In this document: in pieces, positions 38,743 through 48,537 of the stretch
How the letters are laid out: every line of letters begins with the position of its first letter
Numbering within the stretch: the first letter of the stretch is position 1
DNA from: Acinetobacter qingfengensis
GTDB taxonomy: Bacteria; Pseudomonadota; Gammaproteobacteria; Pseudomonadales; Moraxellaceae
DNA length: 64,000 nt
Assembly: GCF_008693185.1 (NCBI RefSeq)
Contig: NZ_VXKN01000002.1
Span: forward strand, 186,001-250,000
Reading direction: 5' to 3'
Position numbers and translations under genes: made by a program
The notes under the pieces: model-generated
The model's database searches: none
Seen by the model: only the letters and a program-made list of their open reading frames with translations
Told to the model about the DNA's origin: nothing

Positions 38743-39282
38743 TTAATTGATTTGTGTGGCATGAATTTGTACATTTACATCATCAATCACAATAACTTGC
38801 TGACAAATGCCATCTGCCTTGCGTTGCTGTACAAATAACTCTACCGACATTGGTTCAAAACTATCAAAGAAATACACTTGCTGATCATCAATTGCATAAA
38901 TCAAGGACTGATTTCCTTCTCCATCCAACGTATCATAATAGGCAATCACCAATTTTCCCTGAGCAATTTCATTTTGAATTTGCTGATAGCTTAATGCAGC
39001 CGCAACTGGAATATTTAATTGCTTAGCCTGATGATAGATTTTGCGTTCCATCACGCCAATATCAGGATCATCATCCGTATAAAAGCTCACACCAAATCCA
39101 AGATTTTTTAATGCAACTGCCAAAGCGATGGTAAATGTACCATCTTGGCTATCATGTTGGCATTGCTTGGCAATTTCAGTAATGGCCATATTCATACCAT
39201 GATGATGTAACACCATCCAGACGGCAAACACACCACAATTTGCCGGTAAATTGACTAATGCTTCAGGAATATCCAAGGCCAT
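38743..39282 (-). CDS. Peptidase C39-like protein, probably inactive
   Basis: 179-aa cytosolic protein with a papain-like C39 pattern: the N-terminal Cys region LPANCGVFAVWMVLHHHG (Cys16), a helix, then GKLVIAYYD and the strand pair NQSLIYAIDDQQVYFFDSFEP. In active C39 peptidases the residue in the first of these strands is His (GHxVV); here it is Asn-Gln, so the triad looks broken. ATG 39282 is preferred over GTG 39300. It stands alone beside ahcY's leader. Function unknown. Confidence 0.7.
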   Translation of the reverse strand: MALDIPEALVNLPANCGVFAVWMVLHHHGMNMAITEIAKQCQHDSQDGTFTIALAVALKNLGFGVSFYTDDDPDIGVMERKIYHQAKQLNIPVAAALSYQQIQNEIAQGKLVIAYYDTLDGEGNQSLIYAIDDQQVYFFDSFEPMSVELFVQQRKADGICQQVIVIDDVNVQIHATQIN

Positions 39283-39469
39283 AACTTTGCTCTTCACCAC
39301 AATTGCTAAGAATCATACACAAAATTTAAAAACATATTAACTTTCTTTGATTTGATCTAAGAAATAGCCAAGCAACAATTATATATAGCTCAAGGATCCA
39401 TTCACTCCACACAATAATATAAAAATTACAATTGGAACTCGACATATTTCCAAGTACAATACGGCGTTA

Positions 39470-39560
39470 GTCGAGGGATGCTGCAACAATTTATTTCACA
39501 TATAAATTCGCCAGGCTCGACCATTCGGTCAACGATTCAAATGACCAACAACGGCATCTG
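39470..39560 (+). ncRNA. S-adenosylhomocysteine (SAH) riboswitch
   Basis: Leader RNA of ahcY. P1 is GTCGAG (39470-39475) with CTCGAC (39516-39521). The conserved core GCTGCAAC and GCCAGGCTCG are present. P2 is AATTTAT with ATAAATT. An extra hairpin, GGTCA...TGACC, lies after P1. The pseudoknot pairs GATGC (39477-39481) with GCATC (39554-39558). SAH riboswitches turn on ahcY when SAH builds up. The stem just before the ribosome site (AGGAG at 39587-39591) suggests translational control. Confidence 0.93.
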
Positions 39561-39597
39561 CGAACAGAATGATCATTCAATATTTTAGGAGATCCCC

Positions 39598-40980
39598 ATG
39601 AACGCAGTTACTGCTTCATTTACAGATTATAAAGTTGCCGATATTTCCCTTGCCGATTTTGGCCGTAAAGAAATCAAGCTTGCTGAAGCAGAAATGCCTG
39701 CACTTATTGGTTTACGCCGCCGTTATGCTGCATCCAAACCACTTGCAGGTGCCAAAATTCTTGGTTGTATTCACATGACCATTCAAACAGCCGTATTAAT
39801 TGAAACACTGGTTGAACTCGGTGCAGAAGTACGCTGGACATCATGTAATATTTTCTCTACTCAAGATCATGCAGCAGCAGCCATTGCCGCAAGTGGTATT
39901 CCGGTTTTTGCATGGAAAGGTGAAACAGAAGAAGAATACAATTGGTGTCTTGAGCAACAAATTCATAAAGATGGCAAACCGTGGGATGCCAACATGATTC
40001 TGGATGATGGTGGTGATTTAACAGCACTTGTCCATGAAAAATACAGCCATTTACTCGACCATATTCATGGTGTAACTGAAGAAACCACAACAGGGGTCGC
40101 ACGTCTGTTTGATATGTGGAAAGACGGCACACTGAAAGTACCAGCAATCAATGTTAATGATGCCGTTACAAAATCCAAAAATGATAATAAATATGGCTGC
40201 CGTCATTCCCTTAATGACGCAATTAAGCGTGCCACAGATATGCTATTGTCAGGCCGCCGTGCGCTGGTTATTGGCTATGGTGATGTTGGGAAAGGTTCTG
40301 CACAATCTTTGCGTCAGGAAGGCATGATTGTTCGTGTCACTGAGGTAGATCCAATCTGTGCAATGCAAGCTTGTATGGATGGTTATGAAGTTGTTTCTCC
40401 ATACAAAAATGGTGTCCAGACTGGTCAAAAACAGGACATCAATCTTGAGCTTCTACAAAACACCGACTTGATTGTAACCACAACGGGTAATTATCATGTG
40501 TGTGACTCAGCCATGCTGGATAATCTAAAAGCTGGTGCTGTCGTATGTAATATTGGCCACTTTGATACAGAAATCGATACAGCATACCTTCGTCACTATA
40601 AATGGGTAGAAGTTAAGCCACAAGTCCATCAGGTTTATCGCTCCGAAAATGAAAATGATTATTTAATTTTGCTTTCAGAAGGTCGTCTGGTCAATCTAGG
40701 TAATGCAACAGGCCACCCTTCCCGTGTCATGGATGGTTCATTTGCCAATCAAGTGTTAGGTCAAATGTATCTATTCTCTGAGAAATTTGCTGACCTTCCT
40801 GCGGATCAAAAAGCAGCCAAAATTCGTGTAGAATTATTACCCAAAAAACTGGATGAAGAAGTTGCTGCGGCAATGGTTGCCGGTTTTGGCGGTGTATTAA
40901 CACAGTTAACACAGGAACAAGCAGATTATTTAGGTGTTCCAGTCGAAGGCCCATTTAAATCGGATGCTTATAAATACTAA
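39598..40980 (+). CDS. ahcY: Adenosylhomocysteinase
   Basis: 460-aa NAD-dependent hydrolase splitting S-adenosylhomocysteine into adenosine and homocysteine, completing the methylation cycle. Motifs: [37 protein letters not shown], the NAD site [15 protein letters not shown], and C-terminal [15 protein letters not shown] and [19 protein letters not shown] precedes the ATG. It lies downstream of an SAH riboswitch, and metF follows 206 bp later, so both support methionine recycling. Confidence 0.98.
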   Translation: MNAVTASFTDYKVADISLADFGRKEIKLAEAEMPALIGLRRRYAASKPLAGAKILGCIHMTIQTAVLIETLVELGAEVRWTSCNIFSTQDHAAAAIAASGIPVFAWKGETEEEYNWCLEQQIHKDGKPWDANMILDDGGDLTALVHEKYSHLLDHIHGVTEETTTGVARLFDMWKDGTLKVPAINVNDAVTKSKNDNKYGCRHSLNDAIKRATDMLLSGRRALVIGYGDVGKGSAQSLRQEGMIVRVTEVDPICAMQACMDGYEVVSPYKNGVQTGQKQDINLELLQNTDLIVTTTGNYHVCDSAMLDNLKAGAVVCNIGHFDTEIDTAYLRHYKWVEVKPQVHQVYRSENENDYLILLSEGRLVNLGNATGHPSRVMDGSFANQVLGQMYLFSEKFADLPADQKAAKIRVELLPKKLDEEVAAAMVAGFGGVLTQLTQEQADYLGVPVEGPFKSDAYKY

Positions 40981-41186
40981 GTTTATCTTTTAAACTGTTT
41001 CAACAAGCGATTTTTATCTTTCCTATTCCTATTAGTAAAGAAAGAAGTTTCCAATTAATTTTATTGGATGTTTCGGCCTTTACTAAGCAGGATAAAGAAT
41101 ATATTTCCGCAACGGATTTAATCATTTTGAAACGGCTTCTTCAAAAGAAAGAAACAACTTACAAAGATAAACGAAAAGGATGTGTT

Positions 41187-42023
41187 ATGTCGAAATCTAT
41201 TCCATTTTCATTTGAATTTTTTCCACCGAAAACTGACATTGGTGCAGAAAAATTACGTGTGGTTCATCAGGAATTACAACTGTTAAATCCTGATTTTTTT
41301 TCAATTACCTATGGTGCTGGCGGTTCTACACGTGAACGGACTTTAGCTGCGATTACAGACTTTAATGGCAAAGGTTCACCAATTGCTCCGCACTTGTCCT
41401 GTATCGGCGATGATAAATCGCGCATTGCCGAATTACTGGATTTTTATCAATCCATAGGCCTGAATCGTCTTGTAGCATTACGTGGTGATCTCCCTTCTGG
41501 TCAAGTCGGTTTAGGAGAATTACCTTATGCTCAGGATCTGGTTCGTTTTATTCGTGAACATAGCGGCGATCATTTCAACATTGAAGTGGCAGCCTATCCT
41601 GAGATGCATCCACAAGCCGAAAATTTTGATCAGGATGTTCAACGTTTTGTAGAAAAAGTTCAGGCTGGTGCCAATGCCGCAATTACCCAGTTTTTCTTCA
41701 ATCCAGATGCCTATTTTTATTTTATAGAGCGTATCCACAAAGCAGGTGTAGATATTCCTGTTGCGCCAGGGATTATGCCGATTACCAATGCCAGCAACCT
41801 TATCCGCTTTGCAGATGGTACAGGTGCAGAAATTCCACGCTGGATTCGTAAACAATTACAAGCCTATGGTGATGACAGCAAAAGTATTCAGGCTTTTGGT
41901 CATGAAATTGTGATTAAACTTTGTGAACGCCTGATTGCAGGGGGCGCACCATCTTTGCATTTTTATACCATGAATAATACCTATCCAACCCGCCAACTGA
42001 TCAAAGATCTTGATCTGGCATAA
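41187..42023 (+). CDS. metF: 5,10-methylenetetrahydrofolate reductase
   Basis: 278-aa FAD enzyme making 5-methyl-tetrahydrofolate for methionine synthesis. Motifs: SFEFFPPKTDIGAEKL, SITYGAGGSTRERT, LVALRGDLPSG, EVAAYPEMHPQA, AAITQFFFNPDAYF and PGIMPITN. AAAAGGA fixes ATG 41187; the in-frame extension to 41064 is not family sequence. It follows ahcY and precedes rsmE by 11 bp, probably in one transcript from the riboswitch-controlled promoter. Confidence 0.96.
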   Translation: MSKSIPFSFEFFPPKTDIGAEKLRVVHQELQLLNPDFFSITYGAGGSTRERTLAAITDFNGKGSPIAPHLSCIGDDKSRIAELLDFYQSIGLNRLVALRGDLPSGQVGLGELPYAQDLVRFIREHSGDHFNIEVAAYPEMHPQAENFDQDVQRFVEKVQAGANAAITQFFFNPDAYFYFIERIHKAGVDIPVAPGIMPITNASNLIRFADGTGAEIPRWIRKQLQAYGDDSKSIQAFGHEIVIKLCERLIAGGAPSLHFYTMNNTYPTRQLIKDLDLA

Positions 42024-42034
42024 GGAAAATAAAT

Positions 42035-42748
42035 ATGAACCGTTTTTATATGGATGCTGCACTTACTATTCATGATCACGTCATCTTGTCAGAAACGGTT
42101 TTCCATCATTGGTGTCGGGTTTTACGTGGAAAAATTGATGATCAAGCCATCTTATTCAATGGACAAGGGGGTGAGTATTTGGTTCGTCTGATCGACATTA
42201 ACAAAAAAAATGCCAGTGTTTATATTGAACAATTTTTTGCTGATGACCGTACACTTGCCGTTAATGTCACCATTGGACAGGTCATGAGCAAGGGCGATCG
42301 TATGGATTATGCCATTCAAAAAGCCACTGAACTGGGCGTACATAGTATTCAGCTTCTCACCAGCGAACGCTGTGAAATGCGATTGAAGTATGATCGTGAT
42401 CAAAAAAAATTTGATCATTGGCAAGGTATAGCCATTGCTGCATGCGAACAATGTGGCATGAACCGTATACCGAAAATCCTTGCGCCACTTGCAGTGGAAA
42501 CATGGGTACAACAACATCAAGCCGATTTAAAACTTGTGATGGCGCTTAGTCAGGAAAAATTCAGCCTTCCTACACCCTTACCACAAAATATTGCCGTATT
42601 AATTGGACCTGAAGGTGGTTTGAGTGATACAGAAATCCACACTGCCAACCAATACGATTTTCAATCATGGACTATTGGCAGTCGTGTATTAAGAACTGAA
42701 ACAGCGCCCATTGTTGCTTTAAGTATTTTTAATCTTCTATGTCAGTGA
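42035..42748 (+). CDS. rsmE: 16S rRNA (uracil-1498-N3)-methyltransferase
   Basis: 237-aa SPOUT-class enzyme methylating U1498 in the decoding centre. The N-terminal PUA-like domain (NRFYMDAAL, then HHWCRVLRGK) is followed by the SPOUT domain: KGDRMDYAIQKATELGVHSI, CEQCGMNRIPKI, IGPEGGLSDTEI and GSRVLRTETAPIVAL, where the trefoil knot binds SAM. Immediately after metF. Its methylation also makes SAH, which links it to the neighbours. Confidence 0.96.
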   Translation: MNRFYMDAALTIHDHVILSETVFHHWCRVLRGKIDDQAILFNGQGGEYLVRLIDINKKNASVYIEQFFADDRTLAVNVTIGQVMSKGDRMDYAIQKATELGVHSIQLLTSERCEMRLKYDRDQKKFDHWQGIAIAACEQCGMNRIPKILAPLAVETWVQQHQADLKLVMALSQEKFSLPTPLPQNIAVLIGPEGGLSDTEIHTANQYDFQSWTIGSRVLRTETAPIVALSIFNLLCQ

Positions 42749-43034
42749 AGCATACTGAAAATTTATTCTTTCTTAAAATTAGATTCTGAAATAAAAAATT
42801 TGAATAGTATTGTCTGATCATTTTGCCTGTATTTAGTGCAAAATGATCCCAGTATTTTATAATAATCTACCCCACCATAAAAATAATAAATCATCATGAT
42901 TTTAATATAGCAGGATTAAATATCATTTCCTCTACGATATACTATTGCTTGTCATGACTTAGTGATATAGTTGGGAACATCGATAAATTATCGAACTTTT
43001 TTATTTTGAAGTGCTAAACGTAATAGAGAGTAAA

Positions 43035-45308
43035 ATGGACGATCAATCTTTAAAGCAACAAGCTTTGCATTACCATGAATTTCCCCGCCCAGGTAAAATT
43101 AGTGTCACTCCTAGCAAACAACTCGTCAACCAACGTGACCTAGCACTTGCCTATTCTCCTGGTGTGGCCGTCCCTTGTTTAGAAATAGAAAAAGATCCTT
43201 CACTTGCTGCAAAATATACTGCACGTGGCAATTTGGTTGCTGTTGTCAGTAACGGTACTGCTGTTCTTGGTTTAGGAAATATTGGCCCACTTGCTTCTAA
43301 GCCTGTTATGGAAGGTAAAGGGGTTCTTTTCAAAAAATTTGCTGGTGTAGATGTATTTGACATCGAAATTGCCGAAAATGATCCAGACAAAATTGTCGAT
43401 ATTGTTGCTGCATTAGAACCAACTTTTGGTGGCATTAATCTGGAAGATATCAAGGCACCAGAATGTTTTTATATTGAACAAAAATTACGTGAACGCATGA
43501 ATATTCCTGTGTTTCATGACGATCAGCATGGTACCAGTATCATTGTAGGTTCTGCATTGCTCAATGCTTTACAACTGGTCAATAAGAAAATTGATCAAAT
43601 TAAAATCATTGCATCAGGTGCTGGTGCAGCAGCATTATCCTGTCTTGATTTATTATGTGCTTTAGGTGCAAAAAAAGAAAACATCATCGTTGCAGACTCT
43701 CGTGGCTTAATTACCACATCACGTCAGGGTCTAGATGAGTCAAAAAAACGCTATATGCAGGATATTCCTGAAACTAAACTCCATGAAGTGATTGCTGGTG
43801 CAGATATGTTTCTTGGTTTGTCTGCGGCTGGCATTCTAACCAAAGAAATGGTTAAGGAAATGGCCAAAGATCCAATCATCTTTGCCCTTGCCAATCCAGA
43901 TCCGGAAATTTTGCCTGAACATGCACATGAAGTTCGTCCGGACGTTATTATGGCAACAGGTCGTTCTGACTATCCAAATCAGGTTAATAATGCATTGTGC
44001 TTTCCATATATCTTCCGTGGCGCACTAGATGTTGGTGCAACCACAATTAATGAAGAAATGAAAATTGCCTGCGTTCATGCAATTGCTCGTATGGCACACG
44101 TTGAAGCAGATGCCTCAACTTATGGAGAGAAATCCGCAGCATTTGGTCGTGACTATCTGATTCCACGCCCTCTTGATCAACGTCTGATTCTGGAAATTGC
44201 ACCGGCAATTGCACAGGCCGCAATGGACTCCGGTGTTGCAACCCGTCCAATCGAAGACTTTAATACATACCGCCAGCGCTTATCCGAGTTTGTATATAAC
44301 TCAGCTTTTGTTATGAAACCAATTTTTGCCCAAGCAAAAAGCAATCCTAAACGCATTGCCTATGCTGAAGGTGAAGATGTACGTGTATTACGTGCTGCTC
44401 AAGTTGTTGTTGATGAAGGTCTGGCAAAACCTATTCTGGTTGGTCGTACCGCAGTCATTGAAGAAAATATCAGACAACTGGGATTACGCCTACATAATGG
44501 TATTAACATTGAAATCGTTGATCAGGAAAAAAATCCGAATTACGAAAAATTCTGGCAGGAATATTACACTTTAATGCAGCGTAAAGGCGTCACTGTTGAG
44601 TATGCACAACGTGAATCCCGCCGCCGCTCTACATTAATTGCAGCAATGCTAGTCAAATTTGGTCATGCAGACGGTATGTTATGCGGTACATATTCAAGCT
44701 ATGACCTGCATTTAGATTTTGTAAAAAATATCATTGGTTTAAAAGACGGTCAAAATACTTTCTTCACCCTAAATGCATTAATGCTTGAAGATCGCAACTT
44801 ATTTATTGCTGATACTTACGTAAACACTAACCCAACAGCTGAGCAACTAGCAGAGATGACAGTTCTGGCTGCCGAAGAAGTGCGCCGTTTTGGGATTACA
44901 CCACGTATCGCATTACTTTCACACTCCAGCTTTGGTAGTGATCCGGATGATGCCAGTGCGCAAAAAATGCGTGAAGTCTATCGCCTATTGTCGGAAAATC
45001 ATCCTGAACTTGAAGTTGAAGGCGAAATGCATGGTGACTCAGCACTGGATGAAAACATTCGCCATTTTGCTTTCCCGAATTCACGTTTCAAAGGATCTGC
45101 AAACTTGTTGATTATGCCAAATCTTGATGCAGCCAATATTTCTTTCAACCTGTTAAAATCAACTTCTGGAAATAATGTCACAATTGGCCCAATCCTACTT
45201 GGATCGGCCAAACCAGTTCATATTTTAACACCAACTGCGACTACACGTCGTGTAGTCAATATGACTGCACTTACTGTAGCTGAAATTCAACAGGAAGAGC
45301 ATGTTTAA
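43035..45308 (+). CDS. maeB: NADP-dependent malic enzyme with PTA-like domain
   Basis: 757-aa enzyme converting malate to pyruvate and CO2 with NADP. The malic enzyme part covers residues ~1-430 ([48 protein letters not shown]). The C-terminal phosphotransacetylase-like domain covers ~430-755 ([39 protein letters not shown]), regulatory in MaeB. ATG 43035 with AGAGAG before it is preferred to GTG 43011. A terminator follows that overlaps the ribosome site of cca. Confidence 0.96.
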   Translation: MDDQSLKQQALHYHEFPRPGKISVTPSKQLVNQRDLALAYSPGVAVPCLEIEKDPSLAAKYTARGNLVAVVSNGTAVLGLGNIGPLASKPVMEGKGVLFKKFAGVDVFDIEIAENDPDKIVDIVAALEPTFGGINLEDIKAPECFYIEQKLRERMNIPVFHDDQHGTSIIVGSALLNALQLVNKKIDQIKIIASGAGAAALSCLDLLCALGAKKENIIVADSRGLITTSRQGLDESKKRYMQDIPETKLHEVIAGADMFLGLSAAGILTKEMVKEMAKDPIIFALANPDPEILPEHAHEVRPDVIMATGRSDYPNQVNNALCFPYIFRGALDVGATTINEEMKIACVHAIARMAHVEADASTYGEKSAAFGRDYLIPRPLDQRLILEIAPAIAQAAMDSGVATRPIEDFNTYRQRLSEFVYNSAFVMKPIFAQAKSNPKRIAYAEGEDVRVLRAAQVVVDEGLAKPILVGRTAVIEENIRQLGLRLHNGINIEIVDQEKNPNYEKFWQEYYTLMQRKGVTVEYAQRESRRRSTLIAAMLVKFGHADGMLCGTYSSYDLHLDFVKNIIGLKDGQNTFFTLNALMLEDRNLFIADTYVNTNPTAEQLAEMTVLAAEEVRRFGITPRIALLSHSSFGSDPDDASAQKMREVYRLLSENHPELEVEGEMHGDSALDENIRHFAFPNSRFKGSANLLIMPNLDAANISFNLLKSTSGNNVTIGPILLGSAKPVHILTPTATTRRVVNMTALTVAEIQQEEHV

Positions 45309-45333
45309 CTTTTTCTTGTAAATTTCAAAAAAG

Positions 45334-45366
45334 CCTCTATCTTTAACTTAGATAGAGGTTTTTTTT
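45334..45366 (+). terminator. Rho-independent terminator of maeB containing the cca ribosome site
   Basis: CCTCTATCT (45334-45342), a 7-nt loop and AGATAGAGG (45350-45358), followed by eight Ts. GAGG of the 3' arm lies 8 nt before the cca ATG at 45367. Confidence 0.9.
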
Positions 45367-46590
45367 ATGCAAATTTATTTAGTTGGTGGTGCTGTTCGTG
45401 ATCATCTATTACAGCGTCCAATTCTGGAACGAGATTATGTGGTGGTTGGTGCAACACCCGAACAGCTTATCCAGCAAGGCTTTCAGACAGTAGGCAAGGA
45501 TTTTCCGGTTTTTTTACATCCAGATAGCAAAGAGGAATATGCTTTAGCGCGTACCGAACGCAAAAATGGACATGGTTATCAGGGTTTTGATTTTTTTACA
45601 TCTCCTGAAATTACATTAGAACAAGACTTATATCGCCGTGATCTAACCATCAATGCCATGGCCATGGATGAACAAGGACACATTATTGATCCTTATGGTG
45701 GGCAGCAAGATCTTGAACAACGGATTTTACGCCATGTTTCTGAAGCATTTATTGAAGATCCTTTACGCGTATTGCGTATCGCCCGTTTTGCGGCACGCTA
45801 TCATCGTTATGGCTTTCAGATTGCAGATGAAACCTTAAAGTTAATGACTGAAATTGCCAAATCAGGTGAATTACAACATTTAAGTGCCGAACGAATCTGG
45901 AAAGAAACTGTGCGGGCACTCGGTGAAGATCGAGCAGATATTTATTTTGAGGTACTACGTGACTGTAAAGCATTAGAGGTTTTATTTCCGGAAGTTGATG
46001 CATTATTTGGTGTTCCACAGCGTCCCGAATATCATCCTGAAATTGATTGTGGTGTACACACGCTGATGTCATTGCAACAGGCATGCCTGAATCATTTCGA
46101 TCCAATTGTTCGTTTTGCTGTACTTTGTCATGATTTGGGTAAAGCCTTGACCCCTGATGATGTATTACCTCGCCATATCATGCATGAACAACGAGGAATT
46201 GAACCTGTCAAAGCCTTATGTAAGCGCTTAAAAGTTCCTACCGAATATCAGCAATTGGCAGTTAAAGTTTGTGAATATCACTTACTTTGTCATCAATTGT
46301 TTAGTCTAAAAGCCAGTACCATCTGGAAATTATTAAAAAATCTGGATGTGTTACGCAAACAACAAACCGTCATCTGGTTTAGCCAAGCTTGTCTATGTGA
46401 TGCACGTGGTCGTCTAAATTTTGAAAATAAGGATTATCCACAAATGCTTGTATTACAACAAATTGCTCAACAAATTCATGACACAAAAATAACCATTCCA
46501 ACCACAATTAAAGGCAGTGAAATTGGCATATATCTAACTGAACAACGTGTCGCTTTAATTAATGCGTTAAAACATCATTTTCCTCACTAG
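45367..46590 (+). CDS. cca: Multifunctional CCA tRNA nucleotidyltransferase
   Basis: 407-aa enzyme adding and repairing the tRNA 3' CCA end. The class II nucleotidyltransferase head has GGAVRDHLL, ERDYVVVGA, DLYRRDLTINAMA and EDPLRVLRIARFAAR. An HD domain has H255-D256 in LCHDLGKALTP, as in multifunctional Cca of gammaproteobacteria. The ATG follows the T-run of the upstream terminator directly; the ribosome site is the 3' arm of that hairpin. This suggests read-through-dependent expression or a short second transcript. Confidence 0.95.
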   Translation: MQIYLVGGAVRDHLLQRPILERDYVVVGATPEQLIQQGFQTVGKDFPVFLHPDSKEEYALARTERKNGHGYQGFDFFTSPEITLEQDLYRRDLTINAMAMDEQGHIIDPYGGQQDLEQRILRHVSEAFIEDPLRVLRIARFAARYHRYGFQIADETLKLMTEIAKSGELQHLSAERIWKETVRALGEDRADIYFEVLRDCKALEVLFPEVDALFGVPQRPEYHPEIDCGVHTLMSLQQACLNHFDPIVRFAVLCHDLGKALTPDDVLPRHIMHEQRGIEPVKALCKRLKVPTEYQQLAVKVCEYHLLCHQLFSLKASTIWKLLKNLDVLRKQQTVIWFSQACLCDARGRLNFENKDYPQMLVLQQIAQQIHDTKITIPTTIKGSEIGIYLTEQRVALINALKHHFPH

Positions 46591-46596
46591 CCCGGA

Positions 46597-46631
46597 ATAT
46601 AACTGTCTACTCTTCAGATTGGCAGTTATAT
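46597..46631. repeat. Inverted repeat after cca
   Basis: An 11-bp stem (ATATAACTGTC with GGCAGTTATAT, one G-T pair) between convergent cca and the helicase gene. No T-run, so terminator activity is uncertain. Confidence 0.5.
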
Positions 46632-46701
46632 GCAAAACGTTTAAGCAATATGAGTCATAAAAATCTTCATTGCAAACTCATGCAATGAAAGTCTTCCCCC
46701 G

Positions 46702-48411
46702 CTAAGCAATAAATAACAAAGCCAGCCGAACCTGTTCATAACTGAGTTTTGACATTTCAACCAAAGGACGTAATTTTATTGTGCCGTCTTCTGTAAAATC
46801 ATCTGCTTGTTGACGCTTTTGCAATTTTTTATAAGCTTTACGCACAGTATCTAGAAGATCATCTTCCGGCTTAATACGATCAATATTTAACTTTTGCTCT
46901 TTATTTAAACGTCCCAAATGATTAATGATGGTTGATCTAGTCAATTGTCGTTCCGTAGCGATATCTTCAATATCATAATCCTTTTCAAATAACTCTTTGG
47001 TTTCCTCCAGCGTATTTTGACTATATCCAGCTTTAACTTGTTGCTGTAATTTTCGTTCATTTCTTGCAATATCTACGGTATTTAACGTACCACCGCAACG
47101 GCGAATAAACGCATTATGTTGTTTGGATAGATCCATATCACAAAAATGCTGCTCGGCTTCTTTTGATAATTGCTGAAATCTGGCATCAGCCTTTACAGCC
47201 AGACTATCAAGTACCAACGCCTGTGGATTAAAATCAATTAACTTTAATCCTTCAATAGATTTAAGTCGAGAAAGTGCAACATAACCTTGTCCTTTTTCAA
47301 AAGTATTACCCAAATCAATCTCAGCACTTTCCAAGGTCATTCCTTGACTTTTGTGAATGGTAATTGCCCATGCTAATCTTAATGGAATTTGGGTAAAACT
47401 TGCCAGAACCTGCCCTTGTTCATTATCAACTGACCAGCTTTCTGGCTCAACCACCAAACTGGAGCCATCCTTTAATTTAACTTGCGGTAAAGTTCCCTGT
47501 TCTTCATCATCAATAAAACCGGTGACTTCACCAATACTGCCGTTCACAAATCCCATATCAAAATTATTTTTTACAAACATCACCTTGGCACCTATTTTTA
47601 ATTCCAGTATTTCAGGTGCACGTACAGAATTTTTCAAGGTTTCCAGTAGTTTTTCATTACCTTCCATGACAGCATGGAAACGTTTGATTTTGCCTTCAAT
47701 ACCTTCTAATTGCCGTTGATTCAACTGATCAACATTCATATTATGCGTATATAAACGTGTCACAATTTCATTGTTATGTGTTTGTTGTCGAGTTTGTAAT
47801 AGTGTGTCGATATGTTGTAGTTGAATATTTTGCTGGCGAACAGCATTAAGAATCTGATCTAACACACTATCAGACTGACGATGTTGCTCAGTAAGATAAC
47901 AAACTCGGAATTTGGCCTCGACCCATGCTTCAGACATAAAAGCAAATTTATCCCGATTCAATTCACCTTGTTTGCCCACTGGTGGTAATTGAAAGAAGTC
48001 ACCTGATGCAACCACCTGAATGCCACCAAAAGCTTCATCTGATTCTTTAAAAAATTTGAGCACTTGATTAACCAGATTTAATTGCTTAGCATGCAACATG
48101 GAAATTTCATCAATAATCAGAACCTGAGTTTTTTCCAGATGCTCACGTAAATACTTACGCTCATGCATCCGCTTGAGATCTGAAGCATTCAGCTCATCCT
48201 TGATTCCAATCCCTGACCATGTGTGAATGGTCATACCATTCATGTGTGTTGCTGCAATACCAGTGGATGCCGTAATCGCAACAGGTACTTTACGGCTTTT
48301 GAGATACTGAATATATTGATTTAAAGTATAGGTTTTTCCAGCACCTGCGGAACCTGTTAAAAATATATTTTCTCCAGCTTTTAAAAGTTTCAGCGCAGTT
48401 TCTTGGTTCAT
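46702..48411 (-). CDS. PIF1-like superfamily 1B DNA helicase
   Basis: 569-aa 5'-3' helicase of the PIF1/RecD2 group. Walker A GSAGAGKT is at 20-27, followed by ITASTGIAATHMNG, Walker B LIIDEISMLH, QVVASGDFFQLPPV and YLTEQHRQ. The C-terminal SF1 motifs are LAWAITIHKSQGMTLESAEIDL and VALSRLKSIEGL. The last ~130 residues form an HTH-like helicase-associated domain (TRSTIINHLGRLN). It is longer than minimal PIF1 by this tail. Likely works on replication or recombination intermediates. Confidence 0.92.
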   Translation of the reverse strand: MNQETALKLLKAGENIFLTGSAGAGKTYTLNQYIQYLKSRKVPVAITASTGIAATHMNGMTIHTWSGIGIKDELNASDLKRMHERKYLREHLEKTQVLIIDEISMLHAKQLNLVNQVLKFFKESDEAFGGIQVVASGDFFQLPPVGKQGELNRDKFAFMSEAWVEAKFRVCYLTEQHRQSDSVLDQILNAVRQQNIQLQHIDTLLQTRQQTHNNEIVTRLYTHNMNVDQLNQRQLEGIEGKIKRFHAVMEGNEKLLETLKNSVRAPEILELKIGAKVMFVKNNFDMGFVNGSIGEVTGFIDDEEQGTLPQVKLKDGSSLVVEPESWSVDNEQGQVLASFTQIPLRLAWAITIHKSQGMTLESAEIDLGNTFEKGQGYVALSRLKSIEGLKLIDFNPQALVLDSLAVKADARFQQLSKEAEQHFCDMDLSKQHNAFIRRCGGTLNTVDIARNERKLQQQVKAGYSQNTLEETKELFEKDYDIEDIATERQLTRSTIINHLGRLNKEQKLNIDRIKPEDDLLDTVRKAYKKLQKRQQADDFTEDGTIKLRPLVEMSKLSYEQVRLALLFIA

Positions 48412-48537
48412 AAGCTCTAATAAATCTCTTTTGACTGAGCTAAGTTTAACTGAAACTGGACAAAAATACTTGGAAGATCATCGTTTCCGACAATCTTCCT
48501 ATGTTATGACTACAAGTGTATATGATGATAAATATCA

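Noticed and set aside
41064..41186. N-terminal extension of metF or a separate leader peptide
   Set aside because: No ribosome site for the upstream start, no family match, and a good site exists for ATG 41187.
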